Assembly (NCBI GenBank): GCA_944390685.1 | Contig: CALXQL010000011.1 | Span: 1-53,555, forward strand | DNA: 53,555 bases | Direction: 5' to 3' | Origin: an uncultured Alphaproteobacteria bacterium | GTDB lineage: Bacteria; Pseudomonadota; Alphaproteobacteria; Rs-D84; CACZYB01 | Shown here: positions 18,195 to 26,096 of the stretch, piece by piece | Numbering within the stretch: the first letter of the stretch is position 1 | How the letters are laid out: the number at the start of each line of letters is the position of its first letter | Made by a program: the position numbers and the translations under genes | Notes under the pieces: model-generated | What the model was told of the DNA's origin: nothing | Database searches by the model: none | The model's input: only the letters and a program-made list of their open reading frames with translations

Positions 18195-19697
18195 TTAAGA
18201 CACAATCAAACGTTCGGAAATGCCAAAAGTTTTAGCAAGCCACAAAGCCACAGCTTTTTTATCCACAACAGAAATTGCATCTTGACCTAATTCGGATAAA
18301 GCTTTAATCCAACTAAGTAAATTTTCAGCATCTCTTACAGCTTGATTTTGAGCAAGTGGAGATTGATACTTTAAATCCACCTCATGACCATTTACCATGA
18401 TATCATCAATTTCACCACGTCTTTTAAGTATTGAAATGGCTCTAATAATCACAGGTGTTAAAAATTCCGCTTGAAGTCTACCATATGTTGCTCCTAACAC
18501 ACGAGAAACTTGATTTGTTCTTTCAATAACTTCCGTAGCAGTCATAGAAGGCAAACTCAAAGGAGACAATTGATCCACCAACATACAATGATTTATTTTA
18601 GCTCTTAAATCAGAAAGAATAAGTTGAGATACATCAAAATCTGCACCAGTTTTAAGTGGTGTTAAACCACTTGAACCAACAGCTTTTGGAATAATAACAC
18701 CAGGAGCCAAAGTAATATTTTGTGGATTTATGACCCCATCATCATCTGCTTGCCAAATACCACTTACTGCAATAGAAGCATTTTTAAGTATCAACTCAAC
18801 CACTTTATTTGCCGTTTTAATATCTGGTAAAGCCTTCATAACAGGAGATCTACCATAAATTTCAGAAGAAACTTTTTGCCATCTAAAACAAATGAACGGA
18901 GAATTAGCAAACACACCTTTTTTCAAAATGATTTTTTGATTATTTGAAAATAAATTATCAACGTCATCAATGAAAGCAACATAATTATAACCTTGTTGAC
19001 CAGTTGAAGTATACCTTGGTAAAATAGCTTCAATCAACATAACTTTTTTATCTAAATTTTTAGAAATTATTTGATTTTGAGCATCATTAAAAATGCCATT
19101 ACCAAATTTCATTACCAAATTTAAAAGAGTTATTGCAGATCTACGAAATATACTATCCAAGGCACCATTTTCTCTTTCTTCAAAAACAATTTCATTCATT
19201 GGCACAGCGGAAAAATGGAATGCAGAATTTTCACCCACTGGATTTTCTTCAAACAACATAACAGCTGTTCCAATTGTAATCAAATCCAAATAACATTGAT
19301 GAGCCTCTACATAAAAATTAGATCTATCAAAATGAGATTGTAAAATTTTTTCAATATGTTCCAATTGTTCAAACTTTAAAGATTTTTCTTTATCATCAAC
19401 AATATCAACACCAAATTCCAACCCAAACCATTTTGACCAAGGAGGTGTTAACTGAGCAAGTAAACTACTTGCTAAATTATCAACCGCCACTTCTGCTGTG
19501 GAATCGAAAATATTATTATGTTTTTTTGCTCCATTTAATACATCACCTGAGAACAAACCTTTTTTTTGAGGCAAGGCATACTCATAACATTCTTCCCAAT
19601 GACTTTCCCATAAAGCACGCTTTTCTAATGCTTTTAAATACCTATCATAAATATTATCAATAAAGTTTTTATCAATATTTTCCATATTATTTATCAT
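18195..19697 (-). CDS. portal (head-tail connector) protein
   Basis: This 500-residue protein matches podovirus portals of the T7 gp8/BPP-1 type: DRYLKALEKRALWESHWEECYEYALP at the start, TAEVAVDNLASSLLAQLTPPW SKWFGLEF (about 46-75), FICFRWQKVSSEIYGRSPVMKALPDIKTAN (about 265-295) and the C-terminal LSLPSMTATEVIERTNQ and QAEFLTPVI. Portals form the dodecameric DNA gate at one capsid vertex. The AAGGAG site lies just after the U-tract of the ftsZ terminator, with no room for a promoter. Transcription must therefore come by read-through from ftsZ or from a promoter inside ftsZ. Confidence 0.9.
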   Translation of the reverse strand: MINNMENIDKNFIDNIYDRYLKALEKRALWESHWEECYEYALPQKKGLFSGDVLNGAKKHNNIFDSTAEVAVDNLASSLLAQLTPPWSKWFGLEFGVDIVDDKEKSLKFEQLEHIEKILQSHFDRSNFYVEAHQCYLDLITIGTAVMLFEENPVGENSAFHFSAVPMNEIVFEERENGALDSIFRRSAITLLNLVMKFGNGIFNDAQNQIISKNLDKKVMLIEAILPRYTSTGQQGYNYVAFIDDVDNLFSNNQKIILKKGVFANSPFICFRWQKVSSEIYGRSPVMKALPDIKTANKVVELILKNASIAVSGIWQADDDGVINPQNITLAPGVIIPKAVGSSGLTPLKTGADFDVSQLILSDLRAKINHCMLVDQLSPLSLPSMTATEVIERTNQVSRVLGATYGRLQAEFLTPVIIRAISILKRRGEIDDIMVNGHEVDLKYQSPLAQNQAVRDAENLLSWIKALSELGQDAISVVDKKAVALWLAKTFGISERLIVS

Positions 19698-19710
19698 ATT
19701 TACTCCTTAT

Positions 19711-19741
19711 AAAAAAAATCCCTTTGAAGAATCAAAGGGAT
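19711..19741 (-). terminator. ftsZ terminator abutting the portal gene
   Basis: A perfect 10-bp stem (ATCCCTTTGA/TCAAAGGGAT) is followed on the minus strand by eight U. It is a textbook intrinsic terminator, placed between the ftsZ stop and the portal ribosome site. Confidence 0.9.
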
Positions 19742-19762
19742 AAAAGTTAAAATCAAAAAAAG

Positions 19763-21346
19763 TTAAGAACTTTTCTTAAATATTGCTGGAATTTCCAACG
19801 TTTCTTCCATTTTTTTAATCATTTCCATTAAATCAGTTTGTCTTTCATCTTTATCATTTTCCAAATTACCAGCTAAAAACACAACATTATTATCTTCTTT
19901 TTTAGCTGTGCTTTCACCTATCTTTTCAAATTTAATATCATCATCTGTTGATTTATCAACATCATCAAAAAAAGTATCATCAACATCCTTTTCACCAATC
20001 ATGTCAAAGAATGAAGATAAAGGATTTTTCTTTTTTCCCTTTGGTGGTTCAGGATTATCATCACCATCATCATCATCTTTTTTTGCAAAAAGTTCATTAG
20101 ATAAATTAAGTTTTTCAGCTTCTTCATCAATAAAATCTTGAATATTTTTCTCATCTCCTGTTTCAAAGAAATTATCAAGACTATCTTGATTAAGTTTTTG
20201 ATTTTGCATTACTGGTTCAATTTTTTCTTCAACTTTTTTATCAAAGATTTCTTCTTTCTTATTAATACTTATAAAATCATTTTCAATTTTTTGCTTTACT
20301 TCAAAATTTTTATTTTCAAATTTATAATTGTTATAAGAAGAAGAAATTGAATTTTCCGGATTGATTCCAGTAGCAATAATTGCAACTTTCAAACTATCCC
20401 CCATATTATTATCAAAGCAAGTTCCAAAGACAAAATTTGCATCATCAGAATTGATACCAGCTCTGATAGTATTCATAATATCTCCAACTTCTTCTAATGA
20501 AAGATTTTCAGCATTACCAGTAATATTTACCAAAATACCTTTTGCCCCACTAATAGATTCGCTTGAAAGCAAAGGATTTAACAAAGCCCCTTCCACAGCT
20601 TTCAAAGCCCTATTTTCACCTTTTTGAGTAGAAGTCCCAATAATAGTTCTACCTTGACCTTCCATAACCGCCCTAATATCGGCGAAATCTAAATTGATAA
20701 GTCCAGGTTTCATGATTAAATCAGTAATATTTCTAACTCCTTCATAAAGAACATTATCAGAAAGACGGAAAGCATTCATAAATGACATTTGTTTATCGGC
20801 AACCTTAAAAAGATTTTGATTAGGCAAAGTAATAATACAATCTACATTAGGTAAAAGTTTTTTTATAGCCTCATCTGCAATACGCTTTTTCTTTTCGCCT
20901 TCAAAATCAAAAGGTGTAGTAATAATTGCAATAGTTAAGATTCCTTTTTCTTTTGCAACAGAAGCAATTACAGGCATAGCCCCACTTCCAGTTCCACCAC
21001 CCATACCACCAGTTAAAAATAAAATATTAGCATTCTTAATTACATCAATAACTTCATTAAGAGATTCTTCTGCTGCACTTTGTCCCACTTCCGGACGAGA
21101 CCCTGCACCAAATCCACGAGTAGTTTGCTTACCCAATTGAATTTTCAAAGGAGCTTTTGATTGCATTAAAGATTGAGCATCGGTATTAGCCACAACAAAC
21201 TCTACACCATCAATTCCTTGTTCAATCATATTACCAACAGCATTACAACCAGCCCCGCCAATTCCCATAACGGTTATTTTAGGTATAAAATTTTGAATAT
21301 CCTCATCATTTCGTGAAGAATAACCGAAATTTCCATCATTAAGCAT
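19763..21346 (-). CDS. ftsZ: cell division tubulin FtsZ
   Basis: This 527-residue GTPase forms the division ring. The tubulin signature GGGTGSG is at about 116-122, with GGAGCNAVGNMI near the N-terminus, TTPFDFEGEKK, the T7-loop region NLDFADIRAVM and NPLLSS. A long acidic, low-complexity linker (about 330-500) precedes the C-terminal conserved peptide LEIPAIFKKSS, which binds FtsA. It is isolated from ftsQA and flanked on both sides by phage-like genes. It has its own promoter and terminator. Confidence 0.97.
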   Translation of the reverse strand: MLNDGNFGYSSRNDEDIQNFIPKITVMGIGGAGCNAVGNMIEQGIDGVEFVVANTDAQSLMQSKAPLKIQLGKQTTRGFGAGSRPEVGQSAAEESLNEVIDVIKNANILFLTGGMGGGTGSGAMPVIASVAKEKGILTIAIITTPFDFEGEKKKRIADEAIKKLLPNVDCIITLPNQNLFKVADKQMSFMNAFRLSDNVLYEGVRNITDLIMKPGLINLDFADIRAVMEGQGRTIIGTSTQKGENRALKAVEGALLNPLLSSESISGAKGILVNITGNAENLSLEEVGDIMNTIRAGINSDDANFVFGTCFDNNMGDSLKVAIIATGINPENSISSSYNNYKFENKNFEVKQKIENDFISINKKEEIFDKKVEEKIEPVMQNQKLNQDSLDNFFETGDEKNIQDFIDEEAEKLNLSNELFAKKDDDDGDDNPEPPKGKKKNPLSSFFDMIGEKDVDDTFFDDVDKSTDDDIKFEKIGESTAKKEDNNVVFLAGNLENDKDERQTDLMEMIKKMEETLEIPAIFKKSS

Positions 21347-21376
21347 AACTCTCTCCTTATTTGAATTTATGACTAT

Positions 21377-21405
21377 ATAATATCATAAAAAATAAGAAAT
21401 GTTAA
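21377..21405 (-). promoter_or_regulatory. ftsZ promoter
   Basis: TTAACA (21405-21400), 17-nt spacer, TATTAT (21382-21377), about 30 nt upstream of the ftsZ start with an AAGGAGAG ribosome site. Confidence 0.6.
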
Positions 21406-21424
21406 GCAAGTAATGAAAAAAAAT

Positions 21425-21450
21425 AAAAAAACTCCCCAAAAAGGGAGTTT
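21425..21450 (-). terminator. intrinsic terminator after tRNA-Phe
   Basis: Stem ACTCCC/GGGAGT (21431-21436, 21443-21448) followed on the minus strand by a U-rich run. It separates the tRNA from ftsZ. Confidence 0.75.
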
Positions 21451-21460
21451 TCTAACTTTA

Positions 21461-21536
21461 TGGTGGCGAGGGGCGGAATCGAACCGCCGACACAAGGATT
21501 TTCAGTCCTTTGCTCTACCGACTGAGCTACCTAGCC
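21461..21536 (-). tRNA. tRNA-Phe (anticodon GAA)
   Basis: A 76-nt cloverleaf with encoded CCA, D arm GCTCAGTCGGTAGAGC, anticodon stem-loop GGACTGAAAATCC and T arm GGCGGTTCGATTCCGCC. The acceptor stem has one mismatch: U4 faces C69 (GGCTAGG against CCTCGCC). This is unusual in an otherwise canonical tRNA. Confidence 0.95.
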
Positions 21537-21547
21537 AAGATGATAAA

Positions 21548-21576
21548 GTTATAACCTATAAATAAAAAAAAGGCAA
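21548..21576 (-). promoter_or_regulatory. promoter of tRNA-Phe
   Basis: TTGCCT, 17-nt spacer, TATAAC, ending 12 nt before the mature tRNA 5' end. Confidence 0.5.
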
Positions 21577-21591
21577 CATATTTTTTTAAAT

Positions 21592-21692
21592 AAAAAAAAT
21601 CCCCTGTTACGAGGAGAGAAGGAGGAAAGGAGAGAAAAGGAACGCAACAGGGAATATTGTTGAAACTAAACGATAAAATCATTTGCTTCATA
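21592..21692 (-). ncRNA. candidate small RNA with CU-rich terminator loop
   Basis: On the minus strand, TTGACT-17-TAAGAA (21727-21699) could start a transcript near 21692. It ends in a stem (CCCTGTTGCG/CGTAACAGGG, one mismatch, 602-611 and 643-652 of the 21-kb region) followed by eight U. The roughly 31-nt loop is almost purely pyrimidine and contains CCUCCUU, the 16S rRNA anti-Shine-Dalgarno sequence. This resembles alphaproteobacterial anti-SD small RNAs in concept; homology is not shown. Confidence 0.45.
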
Positions 21693-21991
21693 CAACGATT
21701 CTTAAAACAATCGACAAAAAAAGTCAAGTAATTATTTTTTTGACAAGATATTTTAAAATTTTAACCATAAAAAAAGCAATAAAAACAATATGTTAAATTT
21801 TTAAGCAAAATTTAAAAATTTCAATTGTCTAATAATACAAAGCTAAAAAATACCAATAAATCGATTCGTTTTCTATAAATAAAATACACCGATTCGCGAT
21901 TCTCTTAACTTATACTACATTTTTAGCAATTATTTTTCAAAAATTCAAATAAAAAAATAACAAAATAATAGTTTTTATTATATTTCTTTTT

Positions 21992-22098
21992 CCTATTCTT
22001 AACGACGAGCGGTATTAGCGAGAAGTTTAGAATAGTATGATTTGTGGACTCGCTTGGCAAACGGGATAAAAATATCCTTAAAGCTCGAGGAGAGAGAA
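21992..22098. repeat. intergenic repeat, copy 1
   Basis: About 107 bp, beginning CCTATTCTTAACGACGAGC and ending CTCGAGGAGAGAGAA. It is nearly identical to copy 2, differing at a handful of positions and by a 2-nt indel. It contains an imperfect inverted repeat (CTATTCT...AGAATAG). The element is richer in G/C than the surrounding DNA. Confidence 0.85.
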
Positions 22099-22111
22099 CA
22101 CAAATCACTTC

Positions 22112-22216
22112 CCTATTCTTAACGACGAGCGGTGTTAGCAAGAAGTTTAGAATAGTATGATTTGTGGACTCGCCTGGCAAACGAGATAAAAATATCCCCA
22201 AGTCGAGGAGAGAGAA
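22112..22216. repeat. intergenic repeat, copy 2
   Basis: About 105 bp, starting 13 nt after copy 1 in the same orientation. The bases between and within the copies allow a 9-bp stem (CACAAATCA/TGATTTGTG) enclosing the inner hairpin. Its plus-strand right end merges into the CU-loop hairpin at 22196-22239. Confidence 0.85.
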
Positions 22217-22314
22217 AATAAGGAGGGAATGACTTGGGGAGTTCTGGTTTTCACCAGATTTGCCGAAATGAGGGGTCGTCCCGGCAAATTCTTACTAACT
22301 AAATAACTGACTTC

Positions 22315-22342
22315 ATTATACAAATTAAAAATACTTTGTCAA
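22315..22342 (-). promoter_or_regulatory. strong promoter of the structured RNA
   Basis: Perfect TTGACA (22342-22337), 16-nt spacer, perfect TATAAT (22320-22315). It starts about 50 nt after the stop of the terminase ATPase gene and points away from it; no ORF follows before tRNA-Phe. Confidence 0.75.
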
Positions 22343-22392
22343 GATAATTTTGAAAAAATATTTTTTCTGTATAAAGTCAAGAAAAATTGCCA

Positions 22393-23004
22393 CTAAACTT
22401 TATAAATAGTATCCAAAGTATGAGGAGTTCCAATATAAATTTGTAATCCTTTTGGCACTAAAATGAAATTCAATTCTGTAAGTTTTTCCCTTAAATCAAA
22501 TCGTTTTTGATAAGTATCACAATTTTTTGGAACTTCAACATCATCACAAATAATCACATCCGCCCTACTTCCAGTAGCATTTGCCCCTAATCCCACCGCC
22601 ATAACGGAAGGATCTCTTAAAGCTAAACTTCTCTCTATTGTAAAAGAACCAGAGGCCCACTCTTGTTTTTTTTTAGGTCTAATATCTTCTAACAAAGGAT
22701 GTAATTCTACGATTCGTTTAATATTACGCACCATTTTTTTTGCCAATATAGTATCTGCAGCCACAACTAAAATTCTCAAATTAGGATTTATATATAAAAG
22801 CCACGAACAAAATAAACCTACAATTGTAGATTTTCCACTACTACGAAAAGCCAACAATAAACCGCGTCTATTATCAGAATAAAATAAATCCTCTAACCAT
22901 TTTGCAATTTTTTTATGATGTTCTGGTAATTTAAGAGATTGCTCCTTACACCAAACTCTTAAAAATTTAATGAAATCCACTTTTTTAGTTTTAGACACTG
23001 CCAT
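22393..23004 (-). CDS. terminase large subunit, separate ATPase half
   Basis: The 203-residue product is the ATPase half of a podovirus-type TerL: DNA-packaging Walker A FRSSGKST at about 53-60, VVAADTILAKKMVRNI, the adenine/coupling region IERSLALRDPSVMAVGLG, GSRADVIICDDVE (Walker B with catalytic acidic residue, about 150-157) and motif III IYIGTPHTLDTIYKV, where the gene stops. In single-chain homologues the nuclease domain follows at this point; here it is encoded at 17300-18181. The start overlaps the end of the tail-fibre gene by 14 nt; an upstream TTG is possible. Confidence 0.88.
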   Translation of the reverse strand: MAVSKTKKVDFIKFLRVWCKEQSLKLPEHHKKIAKWLEDLFYSDNRRGLLLAFRSSGKSTIVGLFCSWLLYINPNLRILVVAADTILAKKMVRNIKRIVELHPLLEDIRPKKKQEWASGSFTIERSLALRDPSVMAVGLGANATGSRADVIICDDVEVPKNCDTYQKRFDLREKLTELNFILVPKGLQIYIGTPHTLDTIYKV

Positions 23005-23713
23005 TATCAATCAAATCCACATTTTCTGAATCAACAATATTACCATAATCCGAAGACTGATCAGCATTATTATTTACATATTGATAATCTGTAATAGCCT
23101 TTGGATAATTTGCTAAAATCACACTTTTTAAATTATTAAAAAGTCCAATTATACCCATATTCATATTTCCTTGCATGATATCAGTTAAGTCATCATACAA
23201 AGTTTCAACTGTATTCACACAATCTTCTGCATATTTAATTTGTTCATCAATAGAAATATTAGTATTCACAAGGGCATTTTCTTCTTCATTCCAAACAAGG
23301 GCATGTCCAGCCTTTGCTTCTGGTAAAACAGGAGAAACGCCACTATCAGTATCACAAAGTTTTAAAGACTTATCACAATCATATTGTAATTGATTTAAAC
23401 AAGCGATATTAAAATCTAATTCATAATTTAAATCTTCAGCTCTAAAAACGCCACCTGTCTGGAAATCAAAATTTCTACTGAATTGAAGTTGCCTAATAAT
23501 TGTTAATTTTTTTCCTATAAAAGGAGGAGCAAAAAACCTTACTTTTCCACCAATTTTATTGGGATAAAAAGAAAGTTCGAATCCATTTAATTGCTCTTCT
23601 TCATCAAGGAAGACTTTAACTATTGCATCATTAAACATACGAAAAGAAAATTCAAAAACTGATTGTTCACCATCACAAATGAACACCTCTTTCACTTTAT
23701 CACTTTTTATCAT
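22991..23713 (-). CDS. tail fibre protein, T7 gp17-like N-terminal domain
   Basis: The 240-residue product opens with the tail-attachment domain of T7-like fibres: EVFICDGEQSVFEFSFRMFNDAIVKVFLD, LSFYPNKIGGKVRFFAPP, GKKLTIIRQLQFSR and FRAEDLNYELDFNIACLNQL. A helical region follows and the protein then ends in an acidic Asn/Asp-rich tail; there is no long receptor-binding trimer domain as in phage fibres (over 500 residues). It may serve as an adaptor on which another fibre, perhaps the product of 35502-36701, is mounted; that is inference. AGGAG ribosome site. Confidence 0.75.
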   Translation of the reverse strand: MIKSDKVKEVFICDGEQSVFEFSFRMFNDAIVKVFLDEEEQLNGFELSFYPNKIGGKVRFFAPPFIGKKLTIIRQLQFSRNFDFQTGGVFRAEDLNYELDFNIACLNQLQYDCDKSLKLCDTDSGVSPVLPEAKAGHALVWNEEENALVNTNISIDEQIKYAEDCVNTVETLYDDLTDIMQGNMNMGIIGLFNNLKSVILANYPKAITDYQYVNNNADQSSDYGNIVDSENVDLIDNGSV

Positions 23714-23730
23714 TTTTGCTCCTATTTAAT

Positions 23731-24165
23731 TTAAAATAATTTAGATCCTTTATCCAAGACGGAAGAAATAAAATCAAAATCGTTTTTATTATTTTCAAGT
23801 AAATTCATATTTTTTTTGTAATTATATGACGCATTTTGAGAATTGATAGAAGCCTCTGTTAAATAATTATTATTGATGATATCTTCCACAGCATCTTTTT
23901 TCAAATTGTCCACATATGCTTTTGAAGAAGCCGAAGAAGCAGAAATGCCACTTGCACCCATCAAGGCATTTTGAGAAGCGATTTTATCATTCAAAGCATC
24001 TATTCTTTCATCTTTATACACTTGATTTTTACGTTTAGCTTCTTCTTGTTTCATTTTATTTTCTTGTTCTAATAATTTATTTTGTTCTTCAAGTTTCTTT
24101 TTTTCATTTTTATAATTAAAAATATCACCTGCAACACCAATTGCAGTTCCAACACCAGTCCCCAT
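23731..24165 (-). CDS. internal virion/ejection-like protein
   Basis: The 144-residue product begins with a Gly/Ala segment (MGTGVGTAIGVAGDIF), then a highly charged coiled coil (about 17-55, KNEKKKLEEQNKLLEQENKM), an Ala/Ser stretch (ALMGASGISASSASSKAYVD) and a helical tail. Small proteins with this plan lie between the tail tube and fibre genes in podoviruses and are treated as internal virion or DNA-transfer proteins. Position and composition support a virion role; no catalytic motif is visible. Confidence 0.5.
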   Translation of the reverse strand: MGTGVGTAIGVAGDIFNYKNEKKKLEEQNKLLEQENKMKQEEAKRKNQVYKDERIDALNDKIASQNALMGASGISASSASSKAYVDNLKKDAVEDIINNNYLTEASINSQNASYNYKKNMNLLENNKNDFDFISSVLDKGSKLF

Positions 24166-24181
24166 AAAAAACTCCTTTCAC

Positions 24182-26086
24182 TTATCTTACTATACCAACA
24201 GTATAAGAGATATTAAGTATTGTTAAATTATAAGGTTTTGAACTTTGAATTTTCCAAAGAGGAAGTTCAAAATTTCTAACCAAACCTTTGGCCTTTATAT
24301 GAATATCTCCATTAAACAAAGGAATAGATTGATTAAGAATATTATCTCTATCAAAATCAAGACAAGTTAAACTTCTCAATCCATCTCCTGTATCCACTTG
24401 TAATAATGGTGTATCTATAACCCTAAAACATATATCAAAAAGTCGTAAAAGTTTTGGTGGTTTCACACCACTTACCAATAAAGGCAATGGAGCAAATAAA
24501 TGCATATAAGGAATACCTACTATTATATGTTTAGATGTAATAGGAAGATCAACTTTTCCCCCCATGACAATCGCTTCAAATACATAATCATCACAATTAA
24601 TACAAACAGATTTTCCCTCAAATCTGGATAAACCTGTTAATGTATCAATACCAACATCAAATGAAAATTCTGTAGCACTATCACTAAACAAAGTATCATC
24701 AAATACTTCCAAACAATATTTATCATCACGTTTAACTACAACATGTAATCTCCCTGCTAAGACAGATAAAGAAATGAATTCCCCATCGGTATTATACCTA
24801 AACCAAGCATTAAATCCGGTAATTTTATTTTTAAGTAAAACTGAAATGCTACCATCACTTTGTAAGATATAAAGATGTCTATTAGAAGTGTCATAATCTT
24901 GTTCCAAAGGTTTATTCATCATATGAGATGAAAATAAAATTAAATCTTCTGATGAATAACTATCATTTATATCGCCATAAAAAAATTCTCTTATTTCTTT
25001 ATTATTTTTTGCTACAAAAATCGTTGAACCTTCTACTAATTTAGGGGGTAAAAATCTATCTGAAATTGAACCAATTTTTGTTTGTTGTTTTAAAACTACT
25101 TGACTTGGGGTAAGAGGATATCCCGAAACCATCCATTCGGAATCTGATGTAAAAACTTGAAGATGTTTACCGGAAAAAACACATACAATTTCATTAACTT
25201 TATCCGATAACATATCAAATTCAATAGCTTCATCATCACGCCCCTCCCCTAAATCAAAATTAAAATAATCAGCTGTTTTTGAAAACCATAATCTATTAGG
25301 AAGAGATTTAGCCCCACCAATCACCAATCTATTTTGATGAAATGTAATACTATTCGGGAAACCTCTTTTATGGGAAAAAGCTTGCTCCTTCCAATCATAA
25401 GAAGTTTCCATATTAGCCAATTTAGACTTAACAACTGCTTTTGCTTTCAAAGGAGTCTCTATTTCAAAAATTTCCACTTCCCCTGAATTCAAAAACAATT
25501 TAATATCATTAAAAGATTCATCAAATAAATCATGAGAGGCTGTCAAACTAATTTCTCCTTCCAATCCCGAAGGAGTAATAGAAATATCTTTTACATCATC
25601 AAATCTATTAAAAGGCTGAGCGGATGCTCCATTTTCCTTAATAACAAAATTCCAATCATCAAATAACCATTTATCTTCCAAAGGATAATATTTCAAAACT
25701 TTTGGCTCAACATCTTTATGCACAATATAAAGTTGATTACCTTTTTGCACCCATTTAATATTACATAAATGTTGATAAGAATAAGGTGAAGTTAAACAAG
25801 CAATCATCTTATAATTTTTATCATAAATATATAAAGATAAATCCATAAAACATAATAAAAAAAAGTCTTCTGCAGAATATTCAAACGGTATTAATTTTGC
25901 CCTTGAAGGAAGATGATCAATGAAACGTAAACCATCTCTTCTTTTGATATCTCCTGTTTGAATTACATCCATATTTAGTATTGTCATTGCGGCATATTTA
26001 TATGCATCAAAATCACCTCTACCAAATAATATTGGAGAAATTTCACCATAAGAAAAACTTGTATTAGAAACAAATTGCTTATACAT
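24182..26086 (-). CDS. tail tubular protein B (T7 gp12-like)
   Basis: The 634-residue product begins VSNTSFSYGEISPILFGRGD and continues KYAAMTILNMDVIQTGDIKR RDGLRFI, the characteristic opening of podovirus nozzle proteins. Further signatures are PNSITFHQNRLVIGGAKSLPN RLWFSKT (about 245-272), VFTSDSEWMVSG and KQQTKIGS. The rest is beta-rich. It would form the distal hexameric tail tube. Ten nt separate it from the upstream gp11-like gene, the order seen in T7. Confidence 0.85.
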   Translation of the reverse strand: MYKQFVSNTSFSYGEISPILFGRGDFDAYKYAAMTILNMDVIQTGDIKRRDGLRFIDHLPSRAKLIPFEYSAEDFFLLCFMDLSLYIYDKNYKMIACLTSPYSYQHLCNIKWVQKGNQLYIVHKDVEPKVLKYYPLEDKWLFDDWNFVIKENGASAQPFNRFDDVKDISITPSGLEGEISLTASHDLFDESFNDIKLFLNSGEVEIFEIETPLKAKAVVKSKLANMETSYDWKEQAFSHKRGFPNSITFHQNRLVIGGAKSLPNRLWFSKTADYFNFDLGEGRDDEAIEFDMLSDKVNEIVCVFSGKHLQVFTSDSEWMVSGYPLTPSQVVLKQQTKIGSISDRFLPPKLVEGSTIFVAKNNKEIREFFYGDINDSYSSEDLILFSSHMMNKPLEQDYDTSNRHLYILQSDGSISVLLKNKITGFNAWFRYNTDGEFISLSVLAGRLHVVVKRDDKYCLEVFDDTLFSDSATEFSFDVGIDTLTGLSRFEGKSVCINCDDYVFEAIVMGGKVDLPITSKHIIVGIPYMHLFAPLPLLVSGVKPPKLLRLFDICFRVIDTPLLQVDTGDGLRSLTCLDFDRDNILNQSIPLFNGDIHIKAKGLVRNFELPLWKIQSSKPYNLTILNISYTVGIVR

Positions 26087-26096
26087 AATTCCTCCT

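Larger units (their letters stand above)
21992..22308 (-). ncRNA. candidate structured RNA with internal tandem repeat
   Basis: A strong promoter (22315-22342) would start a minus-strand RNA near 22308. In order it carries: hairpin 22259-22288 (TTTGCCG/CGGCAAA arms); hairpin 22244-22257, a perfect 5-bp stem closed by a GAAA (GNRA) tetraloop on this strand; hairpin 22196-22239, a perfect 9-bp stem with a CU-rich loop containing CCUCCUU; and two ~106-nt repeats that pair internally (22099-22107 with 22158-22166, flanking CTATTCT/AGAATAG). The GNRA loop fixes the strand. The 3' end is uncertain. No credible protein is encoded. I do not recognise a known RNA family. Confidence 0.5.

Noticed and set aside
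20138-20350. Plus-strand Phe/Ile/Lys-rich ORFs opposite ftsZ
   Set aside because: They are shadows of the acidic low-complexity linker of FtsZ and lack ribosome sites.
21461-21536. tRNA-Phe as a phage attachment site
   Set aside because: No duplicated tRNA 3' segment is visible on the far side of any phage block and no integrase is present.
21923-22201. Minus-strand ORF with repeated IFLSRLP...STNHTILNF peptides
   Set aside because: It is produced by translating the two ~106-bp intergenic repeats; it has no ribosome site, and the same strand folds into strong RNA hairpins with a GNRA loop.
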